A stretch of DNA of 64,000 bases, from NCBI GenBank assembly GCA_910584865.1, contig CAJUCE010000025.1, positions 17,117-81,116 on the forward strand, given 5' to 3'. The position numbers and the translations under genes are program-made. The notes beneath the pieces were generated by a model. The model had not been told where the DNA came from. It saw only the letters and a program-made list of their open reading frames with translations, and did not search any database. Position 1 is the stretch's first letter, and the number at the start of each line of letters is the position of its first letter. This document shows positions 35,214 to 43,283 of this stretch, piece after piece. This DNA is from an uncultured Acetatifactor sp. Its GTDB lineage: Bacteria; Bacillota; Clostridia; Lachnospirales; Lachnospiraceae.

Positions 35214-35870
35214 TCACCCCGGCTTCCGCACAAGGATATATTTACAGATAGGATTCCCCATTGCGGAAAATTTCTCCTCATACTCCGTCATCACATTGCC
35301 CTGCATAAGCTCCCGGTCATTGTGAAGATCAAAAGTGAACCGCTCCAGCTCCCACGCCGGCGAAGTCTGTAACTCCTCCAGCGCAAAATCGAAAAGCGCC
35401 CTGTTGTCCGTCTTGAACTCCAGCCTGCCCTCCGGCTTTATAATCCGGGCAAAACGGGCCAGAAATTCCCTGGATGGCAGCCTTCGCTTCGCATGCCTGT
35501 CCTTTGGCCATGGATCGGAAAAATTCAGATAAATCCGATCCACCTCCCCCGGCGCAAACACTTCTCCGATTCCCTCTGCATCCATCCGAAGAAATTTCAG
35601 ATTTGGCAGCTCCTCCTGTTCCATCTTGCTCACAGCCCGCAGCAATACGCTGGAGTATTTCTCGATGCCCACATAACTGATCTCGGGATGGAGCTTAGCC
35701 ATAGTATGTATAAATTTACCCTTTCCCATACCTGCTTCAATAAAAATCGGTACATTGCGTCCGAAAATTTCCTTCCACCTGCCGGCACACTCAGGCTGCA
35801 TCTCTTCCCGTATCACATAAGGGCTAAGCGAAATCACCTCCCTCGAACCCGTAATATTGCGTAATCTCAT
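35214..35870 (-). CDS. trmB: tRNA (guanine-N7-)-methyltransferase
   Basis: 218 residues. Makes m7G46 in tRNA with SAM. SAM motif IFIEAGMGKGKFIHTMA, then YVGIEKYSSVLLRAV, the catalytic block YLNFSDPWPKDRHAKRRL, and FKTDNRALFDFAL. Start at 35870 has GGGGGA 6 nt upstream. A strong promoter lies upstream in the divergent gap with the carboxypeptidase gene. Confidence 0.95.
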   Translation of the reverse strand: MRLRNITGSREVISLSPYVIREEMQPECAGRWKEIFGRNVPIFIEAGMGKGKFIHTMAKLHPEISYVGIEKYSSVLLRAVSKMEQEELPNLKFLRMDAEGIGEVFAPGEVDRIYLNFSDPWPKDRHAKRRLPSREFLARFARIIKPEGRLEFKTDNRALFDFALEELQTSPAWELERFTFDLHNDRELMQGNVMTEYEEKFSAMGNPICKYILVRKPG

Positions 35871-35957
35871 GATTATCCCCCGTGTACGCTTCCGCGCACA
35901 TTCCAATCAATCATACTGTTCCTTCTTCTTATTTTGTCACTTTTCATTCTATACTTT

Positions 35958-35986
35958 ACTGTACTTTAATTTTACACACTTGTCAA
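35958..35986 (-). promoter_or_regulatory. Promoter for trmB
   Basis: On the minus strand TTGACA (35986-35981), 17-nt spacer, TACAGT (35963-35958). Confidence 0.7.
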
Positions 35987-36007
35987 TCCATAAAAATTAT
36001 CCTGTGA

Positions 36008-36033
36008 ACCTTTCAAAATTACCTTTCAAAATT
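36008..36033. repeat. Tandem 13-bp repeat in the divergent promoter region
   Basis: ACCTTTCAAAATT twice in direct succession (36008-36020, 36021-36033), upstream of the trmB promoter and 38 bp before the TATAAT (36071-36076) of the carboxypeptidase gene. It could be a regulator site, but nothing else shows that. Confidence 0.6.
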
Positions 36034-36149
36034 CAGAAAAAATGTCCGTGAATTCTTCCCTAAACTGGTGTATAATAGAAAAGTGCGATGGACTTCCCTA
36101 TAGGGAAAAAAGGCTCCCGCCGGCAAAATGAATTTACAAGAGGTAATCT

Positions 36150-37604
36150 ATGTTGAAAATATTCCGATATCGCTCTATATACCTTATAACCGCTATCCTG
36201 ACCGGCATCCTCCTGGGAAATAGTTCCCTCACGGCCTCCGCCTCATCCGATGCCGAACTGCGTCTGGAAACGCACCGGGCCATGGACATCCAGTCCAACG
36301 AGATCCAAAACTGGCCCACAGGCCCTGTGGTAGGGGCGGAATCTGCCATTTTGATGGAAGCGGAAACAGGCACCATCCTTTACTCCAAAAATATTCATCA
36401 GCAGCAATATCCTGCCAGCACTACCAAAATTCTCACCGCCCTCATCGCCTCGGAGCGCTGCGGAATGGATGAGATCGTCACCTTTTCCAACGATGCGGTC
36501 TTTGACACGCCCCGTGACAGCAGCCATATTGCAATGAACCCCGGTGAAGAACTGACCATGGAGCAAAGCCTGAACGCCATCCTGATCCGCTCCGCCAACG
36601 AAGTCTGCTATGCGGTTGCAGAGCACATCACGGGAACCACAGACTGGCAGGTATTCTCGGATATTATGAACGAAAGAGCCTCCGAGCTGGGATGCCTGAA
36701 TTCTCATTTCGTAAATCCAAACGGTCTGCCGGACGAAAATCATTACACTACCGCATATGATCTGGCCATGATCGGCAGGGTCTTTTTCGCCAACGAAATG
36801 CTCTGTAAAATCACCCTGTCCAAAAGAATTGATTTTCCCGTCACGGAAAAGCTTCCCAAGGGCAAATTGGAAAATAACATTATGAAAATCATCCCCGGAG
36901 GAGAATACGCCTACGAATATCTGGTGGGCTGCAAGACAGGCTATACCGATATCGCCAGAAGCTGTCTGGTATCCTGTGCAGAAAAAGAAGGCATGAAGCT
37001 GATCTGTGTGGTAATGCATGATGAATCGCCCTATCAGTACCAGGACACCATCGCCCTGTTTGACTATGGCTTTTCCAATTTTGAAAAAATAAATGTCTCC
37101 AAGACAGAGACCAAATATAATATCGATAATACGGGCCTGTTTTACAGCGGAAACGACCTCTTCGGCAGCTCGCAGCCTTTTCTGTCCCTGAACCAGGACG
37201 ATTTCATTATCATGCCCAGGACGGCTTCTTTCGATGATGCCAAGTCCTCAATATCTTATGACACAGGAAACGAGAACCAGGCAGCAATCATATCCTATAC
37301 TTATCACGATATCCCAGTCGGCTCCGTGCGTGTGAATTTCTCCGTGAACCGGGAGGAGAACAGTCTTTTCGATATCCAGCCTGATGGTGAGGTTTTGCCG
37401 CAGGAATCGGATCAACCCGTCATTTTCGTCAACGTGGCCCTGATTCTCATCGGACTTGGCGTGCTTGTGGGCATTGTGCTGGTATGGCTGCTGATTCGAT
37501 CCATTTTAAAAAATTATTCCTTCGGAGGCCGAAGCAACCGAAGGAAACGTAAAAACAGGCGGAAGCAGAGAAGCGCCGGCGGATATCGGGATATTGATTT
37601 CTAA
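36150..37604 (+). CDS. D-alanyl-D-alanine carboxypeptidase (peptidase S11)
   Basis: 484 residues. Trims the terminal D-Ala from peptidoglycan stem peptides. A signal peptide (IYLITAILTGILLGNSSLTASA) leads to the penicillin-binding domain with SxxK at S90-K93 (PASTTKILTAL), SxN at S148 (IRSANEVCYAVAEH) and KTG near 262 (GCKTGYTD). A C-terminal membrane segment (VALILIGLGVLVGIVLVWLLI) and a very basic tail (RSNRRKRKNRRKQR) follow. A transmembrane anchor instead of the usual amphipathic helix is typical of this clostridial subgroup. AGAGG precedes the start by 6 nt. TATAAT at 36071 is the likely -10. Confidence 0.93.
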   Translation: MLKIFRYRSIYLITAILTGILLGNSSLTASASSDAELRLETHRAMDIQSNEIQNWPTGPVVGAESAILMEAETGTILYSKNIHQQQYPASTTKILTALIASERCGMDEIVTFSNDAVFDTPRDSSHIAMNPGEELTMEQSLNAILIRSANEVCYAVAEHITGTTDWQVFSDIMNERASELGCLNSHFVNPNGLPDENHYTTAYDLAMIGRVFFANEMLCKITLSKRIDFPVTEKLPKGKLENNIMKIIPGGEYAYEYLVGCKTGYTDIARSCLVSCAEKEGMKLICVVMHDESPYQYQDTIALFDYGFSNFEKINVSKTETKYNIDNTGLFYSGNDLFGSSQPFLSLNQDDFIIMPRTASFDDAKSSISYDTGNENQAAIISYTYHDIPVGSVRVNFSVNREENSLFDIQPDGEVLPQESDQPVIFVNVALILIGLGVLVGIVLVWLLIRSILKNYSFGGRSNRRKRKNRRKQRSAGGYRDIDF

Positions 37605-37656
37605 AGTCCGATGCTCCTGCCGGCTTGCTCTGCATCGAAGTCCGGAATTACGAAAT

Positions 37657-38625
37657 TCAGCTTCCCCTTTGTCTGAGCAGATGCTCCCGCTGCTGCTTTT
37701 TTACATGCTCGCTCCGTATTTTCAGAAGGACGGCCTCCTCCGGGGTGGTCATTTTTGTGGTCTTGACGATGTACACCTTTTCCTCCGATGATTTCCGGAC
37801 TCTGATCTTTCCCTTCATATAGCCGTGGATTTCACAGTACGCCAGACAGTAATAATTCTTTCCGTTGGGCGTAAACCACCTGATCTTTTTCCGCAGATTC
37901 CGATGGCAGAGATAGCATTTGCTGGCCGCCACTTCCCTGTCCGCAAATGCTTCTGCCCTGCTTTCAAATTCCCTGGAAATAAATTTCTCGTAATTGTCAA
38001 ACCGTACTTTAATCTCTGATTTTCTGTCTACAGGCGGATGAAATACATCATAGGACAAGTTCTTCAGCGTATCCGGTTTTTCCGCCAGAATTTTTGCCAA
38101 TATTCTGGCCGTATAATGCGCGTCCCCAAAGGCCCTGTGAAAAGGAATATCCTTCTCCATCTGCAGGTAATCTACTGCATGTTCCAGGGATCTTCTGGAT
38201 TTTCCGTCCTCAAAGGCAATGCTGAACAGCTTCTGCACATCCAGAAAGGCAATCGGCCCCTTCGACAGCGGAGCCATCTCATAAAATTTCATATTTCTCT
38301 GGAGTTCCGTCAGATCCGCGCTTCCCCAAGTGCAGAACCAGTAATCCTCTTCCCCGCACCATTTCAGGAAGCTCTCTGCCACCCGGACAAAGGGCCTGCC
38401 GCCCTCCAGCTCCTGCATTTGCAGATGAATGAGCCTGCCCGTGATCTGATTCATCTCGTGGTAGACGGCTGGCTTGATCAGTTCACCGAACTCTCCGATC
38501 CGAAAACCATGGCAGTTCAGCTTCACTGCGCCGATTTCCACAATCTCAAAAGGAAGACGGGCCGTTTCCTCTTCCTGACCGGTACTGCTCTGATTCCATT
38601 CCAGATCAAATACAATATAATTCAA
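37657..38625 (-). CDS. DEDDh 3'-5' exonuclease domain protein
   Basis: 322 residues. RNase T/DnaQ-type fold with Asp7 and Glu9 in VFDLEW, a middle Asp in the FLDVQKLF region and HRAFGDAHYTARIL carrying the His and last Asp. Related to KapD-type nucleases. The C-terminal ~120 residues hold a possible zinc-ribbon (CYLCHRNLRKKIRW, YCLAYCEIHG) and a basic tail. A TTG start at 38625 has AAAGGA 9 nt upstream and lies just past the stop of the esterase gene. Confidence 0.85.
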   Translation of the reverse strand: MNYIVFDLEWNQSSTGQEEETARLPFEIVEIGAVKLNCHGFRIGEFGELIKPAVYHEMNQITGRLIHLQMQELEGGRPFVRVAESFLKWCGEEDYWFCTWGSADLTELQRNMKFYEMAPLSKGPIAFLDVQKLFSIAFEDGKSRRSLEHAVDYLQMEKDIPFHRAFGDAHYTARILAKILAEKPDTLKNLSYDVFHPPVDRKSEIKVRFDNYEKFISREFESRAEAFADREVAASKCYLCHRNLRKKIRWFTPNGKNYYCLAYCEIHGYMKGKIRVRKSSEEKVYIVKTTKMTTPEEAVLLKIRSEHVKKQQREHLLRQRGS

Positions 38626-38628
38626 TTT

Positions 38629-39486
38629 TTATAATCCTTTCACATATTGATGCTCTATCCAGGTATGTGCCAGCGAAATCCACGAGGTACATTCCTCCTG
38701 CAGTCCGTTCCCACCCGGGCCCAGCGTCAGGCGGTTGGCAAGGGACAAACCATGTTCGCCCCGGGGATACATATGGAATTCCGCCGGGACCCCGGCACGC
38801 CGGAGCGCGCTGACAAAGAGCAGCGAATTCTCCACCGGCACGGCAGCATCCGGATAGGTATGCCAGAGAAAAGCAGGCGGTGTCTCCCCATCCACCTGAT
38901 TCTCCAGCGATACCAGCTCCAACGCGTCCGTTCCCAGACTTACAGACAAAGCTTCCTCCTGCCCTCCCAGCAGACTGTCAAAAGATCCCCTGTGGGCAAA
39001 CTCTCCGGAAGAGATCACCGGGTAGCACAGAATCATGCCGTCCGGCCGAAACACCCTGCGGTCAGCGTCTTCTGCGCCCAGAAACCGTGCCAGAAAATCC
39101 TTCTTCCAGAATACGCCCAAAGAAGCCGCCAGATGCCCTCCCGCCGAGCAGCCCAGCACGATAATCTTGTCCGGCTCCACATGCCAGCTTTCCGCATTCT
39201 CACGGATCAGGCGGATGCTGTATGCCAATTCTGCCAGTGCCGTGGGAAAAACCGCCGGCGCGCAGGAATATTTCAGCACGGCGGCATGGTAACCCATGGC
39301 CATGAACTGCATCGCCAAAGGTTCTCCTTCCCTGTCACAGGTCATCCCATAACCGCCGCCCGGACAGACCAGCACCAAAGGTCTGCCGCAGATGGCCACA
39401 TCCTCAAAGTTCTCCTGTATATAAGTGATTAATTTTGCATAGGGCAACGAGCCCCCTACAGAGATTGGATATGTCTCATGAATCAT
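38629..39486 (-). CDS. Alpha/beta-hydrolase, esterase/lipase type
   Basis: 285 residues, cytoplasmic. The oxyanion loop is CPGGGYGM, the nucleophile Ser is in VLGCSAGGHLAASLG, the acid Asp in TYPDAAVPVENS and the His in YPRGEHGLSLA. This is the family of acetylxylan/carbohydrate esterases common in gut Firmicutes; the substrate is not known. AGGAG lies 9 nt before the start. Co-oriented with the exonuclease gene. Confidence 0.88.
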   Translation of the reverse strand: MIHETYPISVGGSLPYAKLITYIQENFEDVAICGRPLVLVCPGGGYGMTCDREGEPLAMQFMAMGYHAAVLKYSCAPAVFPTALAELAYSIRLIRENAESWHVEPDKIIVLGCSAGGHLAASLGVFWKKDFLARFLGAEDADRRVFRPDGMILCYPVISSGEFAHRGSFDSLLGGQEEALSVSLGTDALELVSLENQVDGETPPAFLWHTYPDAAVPVENSLLFVSALRRAGVPAEFHMYPRGEHGLSLANRLTLGPGGNGLQEECTSWISLAHTWIEHQYVKGL

Positions 39487-39604
39487 TTCTCGCTTCTCCT
39501 TTCTTCCTGCCGTTCATGCTCTTTATCTGCCTGAGCAGACTTCCGTTTTCAATATCGCGTTACGTACCACAGCCGAAACAGATCTCAGTCTCACCCTCTC
39601 CGTA

Positions 39605-41038
39605 CTAATATGCTCTTCCCCAGTAGACCATTTTTTTCGCCGGACGGCCGCAGCACACACAGGTATCCGCAATCTGCTCCTGTGCAAAAGGCATACAGCG
39701 GCTGGTCACGCTCAGCTTATCCTTGATCTGTACTTCACATTCCTCATTCCCGCACCACATTGCCTTGACAAAGCCTGCCTTTTCACTGAAAATCCGCTCA
39801 AATTCTTCCATATTGACGGCTGTGAAGGTGTTTGCGTCCCGGTGCGCTCCCGCCCTTTCCAACATTTCCTTCTGGATAGTCTCCAGCAATTCTCCCACCT
39901 TGATCTCCAGCTCCTCCAGATTTACTTCCAGCTTCTCTTTGGTATCTCTCCGACAGATCACACACTTCCCTGCCGCCAGATCCCTGGGTCCGATTTCCAC
40001 ACGGACAGGATATCCCCGCATCTCTGCCTCTGCAAATTTCCATCCCGGGCTCTTGTCCGTATCGTCCACCTTCACGCGGTAATGTCTGCTCAATACATCC
40101 CGAAGTTCATATGCCTTGTCCAGCACTCCTTCCTTTTTCTGCTGAACCGGTACAATACAGATCTGCACAGGCGCCACCCTGGGCGGAAGCACCAAACCTT
40201 CATTATCGCCGTGCACCATAATGATAGCTCCGATCAGCCGGGTAGTCATTCCCCAGGATGTCTGATGCACATATTTCAAAGTATTGTCTCTGTCCGTAAA
40301 CTGTACGCCGAACGCTTTGGCAAATCCGTCGCCGAAATTATGGGAGGTTCCGGCCTGCAGCGCCTTGCCGTCGTGCATCAAGGCTTCGATGGCATAGGTA
40401 GCCACAGCTCCCGCGAATTTCTCCTTTTCCGTCTTCTGACCTCTGATTACCGGAATCGCCAATACTTCCTCACAAAAATCCGCATATAAATTCAGCATCT
40501 GAATCGTTCTGTCCTGGGCTTCCTCTTCGGTAGCATGGGCCGTATGTCCCTCCTGCCACAAGAATTCTCTGGAACGCAGGAATGGCCTGGTCTCCTTCTC
40601 CCAGCGTACCACGGAACACCACTGGTTATACACCTTCGGCAAATCCCGATAGGACTGAATATCATTTTTGTAAAAATCACAAAACAATGTCTCTGAGGTG
40701 GGTCTCACACAAAGCCGCTCCTGCAGAGGCGCAAGACCGCCGTGGGTCACCCATGCCACTTCCGGTGCAAAGCCTTCTACATGATCCTTCTCTTTCTGCA
40801 ACAGGGACTCCGGAATAAACATAGGGAGATATACATTCTCCACGCCGGTCTCCTTGAATCTAGCGTCCAGCTGCTTCTGAATCAGCTCCCAGATCGCATA
40901 ACCCGCGGGCTTGATCACCATACAACCCTTTACGGAGGTGTAGTCTATCAGCTCCGCCTTCTTTACCACGTCTGTGTACCATTGGGCAAAGTCCACATCC
41001 ATGGATGTAATTTCCTCTACCATTTTCTTGTCTGCCAT
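39605..41038 (-). CDS. proS: Prolyl-tRNA synthetase (archaeal/eukaryote-like ProS)
   Basis: 477 residues. Charges tRNA-Pro. Class II motifs: motif 2 region YNQWCSVVRWEKETRPFLRSREFLWQEGHTAHAT, motif 3 SWGMTTRLIGAIIMVHGDNEGLVLPPRVAP, then an anticodon-binding domain (VPVQQKKEGVLDKAYELRDVL) and a C-terminal zinc-type extension (CVICRRDTKE, CGNEECEVQIKDKL). The short form without the editing insertion is common in clostridia. ATG at 41038 with AGGAGG 8 nt upstream, supplied by repeat copy C. A T-box leader controls it. Confidence 0.97.
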   Translation of the reverse strand: MADKKMVEEITSMDVDFAQWYTDVVKKAELIDYTSVKGCMVIKPAGYAIWELIQKQLDARFKETGVENVYLPMFIPESLLQKEKDHVEGFAPEVAWVTHGGLAPLQERLCVRPTSETLFCDFYKNDIQSYRDLPKVYNQWCSVVRWEKETRPFLRSREFLWQEGHTAHATEEEAQDRTIQMLNLYADFCEEVLAIPVIRGQKTEKEKFAGAVATYAIEALMHDGKALQAGTSHNFGDGFAKAFGVQFTDRDNTLKYVHQTSWGMTTRLIGAIIMVHGDNEGLVLPPRVAPVQICIVPVQQKKEGVLDKAYELRDVLSRHYRVKVDDTDKSPGWKFAEAEMRGYPVRVEIGPRDLAAGKCVICRRDTKEKLEVNLEELEIKVGELLETIQKEMLERAGAHRDANTFTAVNMEEFERIFSEKAGFVKAMWCGNEECEVQIKDKLSVTSRCMPFAQEQIADTCVCCGRPAKKMVYWGRAY

Positions 41039-41045
41039 TGTTTTT

Positions 41046-41298
41046 CCTCCTATTTTAGTTCCGTCTCCGGGCGTCACATGCCCTTTAAGGGGGAGGAATT
41101 TCCGCTGCAAAGTGCGCATCTGAAATTTCTCCCGGGCATGTGACACCCGGAGACTGTTTTTCCAGTTCCGCAGAAAGCCTCCCCAGTACCAGTAAAGGCA
41201 GAGTATTTCCGGCCGCTAAGTGATGCGGCCATAAACCCTCTGGGCACTGGATCGGCTTTCTGCTGTTTTTTTGATCCGTCTCCGGGCGTCACATGCCC
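41046..41298 (-). repeat. GGAACTGGAA leader element, double copy C (proS)
   Basis: Minus strand, between the T-box terminator and proS. A 21-nt segment GGGCATGTGACGCCCGGAGAC occurs at both ends, and its complement (one G-U) lies in the middle. The first unit (C1) is GCAGAAAGCC/GGCTTTCTGC around a core with CAGTGCC/GGTACTG. The second (C2) is a 21-bp stem with a short core (GGGAGAAATTT/AAATTCCTCCC). It ends GGAACTAAAATAGGAGG (41062-41046), which is the proS ribosome site. Confidence 0.85.
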
Positions 41299-41304
41299 CA
41301 AGGT

Positions 41305-41611
41305 TTTCCCGTATAACAAAAGCCGGACTTCCATCCCCGAAGGGACCGGAAATCCGGCGGTACCACCCTGATTGACATCTGCATGTCCATCTCTCCTACC
41401 GTTAACGCCAGTCTGCGTTGTGCTTTTGTCCGTTTCCGCTGCCGCGCAAAGTACCTCACACAAGACTCCGAGGCAGGTTCCGAACCTTCCGCATAAGAAC
41501 CTCTCAGCCGTATTCAGCCCCTTCCGGCAGCCAAAATACCACGTCCTCTCTCTGCATTGCTTCCCGATCCGTACTATTCCTCTTCTCAGTCATTTTCTCT
41601 ATCTGTATGGG
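41305..41611 (-). promoter_or_regulatory. Proline T-box leader of proS
   Basis: Minus strand. The T-box sequence GGGTGGTACCGCC (near 41368-41356) is followed by a terminator stem (GCCGGATTTCC/GGAAGTCCGGC, 41358-41322) and TTTTGTTAT. Stem I has the AGAGAG bulge motif and a specifier-type loop GAACCTGCC, in which CCT would be the proline codon. Uncharged tRNA-Pro would pair with the specifier and the T-box and favour antitermination. The antiterminator includes the TGGTACC element. Confidence 0.88.
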
Positions 41612-41640
41612 ATTATAGTTCAGCCCAATCCGTTTGTCAA
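41612..41640 (-). promoter_or_regulatory. Consensus promoter for proS T-box transcript
   Basis: On the minus strand TTGACA (41640-41635), 17-nt spacer, TATAAT (41617-41612): both boxes match consensus exactly. Confidence 0.9.
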
Positions 41641-41650
41641 GCAAAATCCG

Positions 41651-41857
41651 TCACTCCAGCACATCAAAAGCTGTCCCGCAGGCCCACGGACTCCCCACGT
41701 CGCAGCGTCCATGATGATACTGACGGGAAATTACTCCTCCTTCCCCTTCCACCACTTCGATTTTAATCCTACTCTCTCCTGCCTCCATATGTCCGTCCAG
41801 AAATGCAATCAGAGCATCCTCCTCCGAATTTTCCTCCGGTTTCCTGTTCTCGCTCAT
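41651..41857 (-). CDS. Small conserved protein of unknown function
   Basis: 68 residues, start ATG at 41857 with AGGAGG 7 nt upstream, supplied by repeat array D. The protein begins MSENRKPEENSEEDAL, continues LIAFLDGHMEAGESRIKIEV and ends with SPWACGTAFDVLE. I recall similar small clostridial proteins of the form DLIAFxDxHMxxGxGHVNV..., but have no function for them. It is downstream of thiN, through the repeat array, so it may be co-transcribed with thiN. Confidence 0.6.
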   Translation of the reverse strand: MSENRKPEENSEEDALIAFLDGHMEAGESRIKIEVVEGEGGVISRQYHHGRCDVGSPWACGTAFDVLE

Positions 41858-41864
41858 CCTGTTA

Positions 41865-42215
41865 CCTCCTATTCCAGTTCCGTAACAGGCCATTTCAGTA
41901 CCAATAATGGCAGAAGAATTCCTGCCCCAAATGCAGGGCCGGTAATTCTTCTGGGCACTGAAATGGCCTGTTACTGTTTCCTGTTCCGTAACCGCCCTCC
42001 ACAGTACCAATAATGGCAGAAGAATTCCTGCCCCAAATGCAGGGCCGGTAATTCTTCTGGGCACTGAAATGGCCTGTTACTGTTTCCTGTTCCGTAACCG
42101 CCCTCCACAGTACCCTTCCCGGCATAGGCCTTCCAGACGCTTAATTCATGCGTCTATAAGTCCTGTGGGCACTGCGGATGGCAGTTGCTGTTTTTTATTC
42201 CAGTTCCGCAACCGC
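41865..42215 (-). repeat. GGAACTGGAA leader element, triple tandem array D
   Basis: Minus strand, three units. D1 begins at the end of thiN (GCGGTTGC-GGAACTGGAATAA) and carries CAGTGCC/GGTACTG. D2 and D3 follow; 41896-42001 and 42002-42107 are an exact 106-bp tandem duplication. Inside the array the boxes read GGAACAGGAAACA; the last box is GGAACTGGAATAGGAGG (41881-41865) and serves the small gene downstream. The first box supplies the last two codons and stop of thiN. Confidence 0.88.
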
Positions 42216-42854
42216 TGCCGCCTCTATCGGATAACAAATCAATAAAGTACCTTTCTCTACGGAAATCCTGCTCCTTACGCCGATCAACTCATTGCTGACG
42301 CCGAGAGGATACGTATTCCGCATAACAGCTCCCTCCAGTCTGTATTTCAAACCCTCTAAAAATACCCCCACTGCCTCATCGGAATGAGAAAAAACCGAAA
42401 TATAGCCCTTCACTCCCTCCGGAAAGGTCATCGTCCCATCTGTAAGCGCAGTCAGCACATAATCTCCGCCAAAGAGAAATCCCTGCCTTCCGTCCCGGGA
42501 CAATTCCGCCAGAAGCTGTATATTGGCAATCGTGTGATCCATTCTTCCGCCGGTTCCGCAATATATATGAAAACTTGCATATCCCCTCCGGATTCCTTCC
42601 CAAATGGCAGACCGCATATCCGTATCATCCTTTTCCGCATTCAGCACAATCACATTGGGATGCTGCGGTATAAACTGCAGACTGTCAAAATCCCCTATGG
42701 CCATATCAATCGGAATACCTGCCTGCTCCAGATACTGATATCCCCCGTCCACCGCAATTACATAATCATCCTTACATGGTACAAAATCCAAACTAAAGTT
42801 TTGCCCTGCGCCTACAACATAGCAAATCCCCTGCTTTCCGCTTTTTTCACTCAA
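42195..42854 (-). CDS. thiN: Thiamine diphosphokinase
   Basis: 219 residues. Makes thiamine diphosphate from thiamine and ATP. Conserved blocks: DDYVIAVDGGYQYLEQAGI, MAIGDFDSL, EKDDTDMRSAIWEG, IYCGTGGRMDHTIANIQLLAEL. The TTG at 42854 (LSEKSGK) is chosen since GGGGAG lies 9 nt upstream and the earlier GTG (42914) is inside the promoter. The C-terminus ends VAELE; these codons come from the first GGAACTGGAA box of array D, so the repeat has become the end of the gene. Confidence 0.9.
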   Translation of the reverse strand: MSEKSGKQGICYVVGAGQNFSLDFVPCKDDYVIAVDGGYQYLEQAGIPIDMAIGDFDSLQFIPQHPNVIVLNAEKDDTDMRSAIWEGIRRGYASFHIYCGTGGRMDHTIANIQLLAELSRDGRQGFLFGGDYVLTALTDGTMTFPEGVKGYISVFSHSDEAVGVFLEGLKYRLEGAVMRNTYPLGVSNELIGVRSRISVEKGTLLICYPIEAAAVAELE

Positions 42855-42905
42855 CTTCGATGCTCCCCGCCCTTTTAAATGATGCTGAAAATCCTTTTCT
42901 GTTCT

Positions 42906-42934
42906 ATTATACACGAGTGCATGGATTTTTTCAA
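42906..42934 (-). promoter_or_regulatory. Promoter for thiN
   Basis: On the minus strand TTGAAA (42934-42929), 17-nt spacer, TATAAT (42911-42906). It decides against a GTG start at 42914. Confidence 0.8.
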
Positions 42935-42995
42935 TTTTTCTGCTGATTTTATACCTCGAATGTATCGTAATAAATTCCTTTGACAGCGATTTCTT

Positions 42996-43193
42996 TCAGT
43001 TCTCCACCTCTCCCTGCACAGGAAGCACATAGGAGGGATCCGTCTTCTCCATACCGTAAACCGTCACACAGTCCTGCAGCTCCCCGGCCTTTGCCAATAT
43101 GACATTCTCCGGCTCCATCCTCACCCGGAAGTGAAATACACCGTCCGCATTTGCCCGTCCGATGAGGTATCTGCAATTATCGGACTTGACATG
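42996..43193 (-). pseudogene. C-terminal fragment, resembling a GH2 glycosidase tail
   Basis: A minus-strand frame reads SDNCRYLIGRANADGVFHFRV, then EPENVILAKAGELQDCVTVYG and MEKTDPSYVLPVQGEVEN before TGA at 42998. The pattern with DPSYxLP at the end looks like the tail of family 2 beta-galactosidases; this is from memory. No start or upstream catalytic domain is left; the frame meets a stop near 43235. I read it as a deletion remnant. It fills the 429-bp gap between thiN and the glycerate kinase gene. Confidence 0.5.
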
Positions 43194-43214
43194 GCGGTGC
43201 CAGCGTATTATAAC
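43186..43214 (+). promoter_or_regulatory. Promoter-like sequence with no plus-strand gene
   Basis: TTGACA (43186-43191), 17-nt spacer, TATAAC (43209-43214). It points at the 3' end of the glycerate kinase gene, and no plus-strand gene follows. It may drive an antisense or short RNA, or be chance. Confidence 0.35.
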
Positions 43215-43283
43215 AGCATGAACTACAATATGTCAGCGCGTTTCTTTACATCGCATTCAACTTTGGGAAGCAGCATTTGCTTC

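Noticed and set aside
41895..42125. Short minus-strand frame across the leader array with repeated peptide text
   Set aside because: It is translated from the structured 106-bp repeat; the peptide repeat only mirrors the DNA repeat.
41865..42215. CRISPR array reading of the tandem repeats
   Set aside because: Repeat units are 106 bp with long hairpins and no unique spacers of regular length; no cas genes are present.
42855..42914. Longer thiN start at a GTG (42914)
   Set aside because: The GTG overlaps the -10 of the thiN promoter, so it cannot be in the transcript; a TTG with GGGGAG is used instead.
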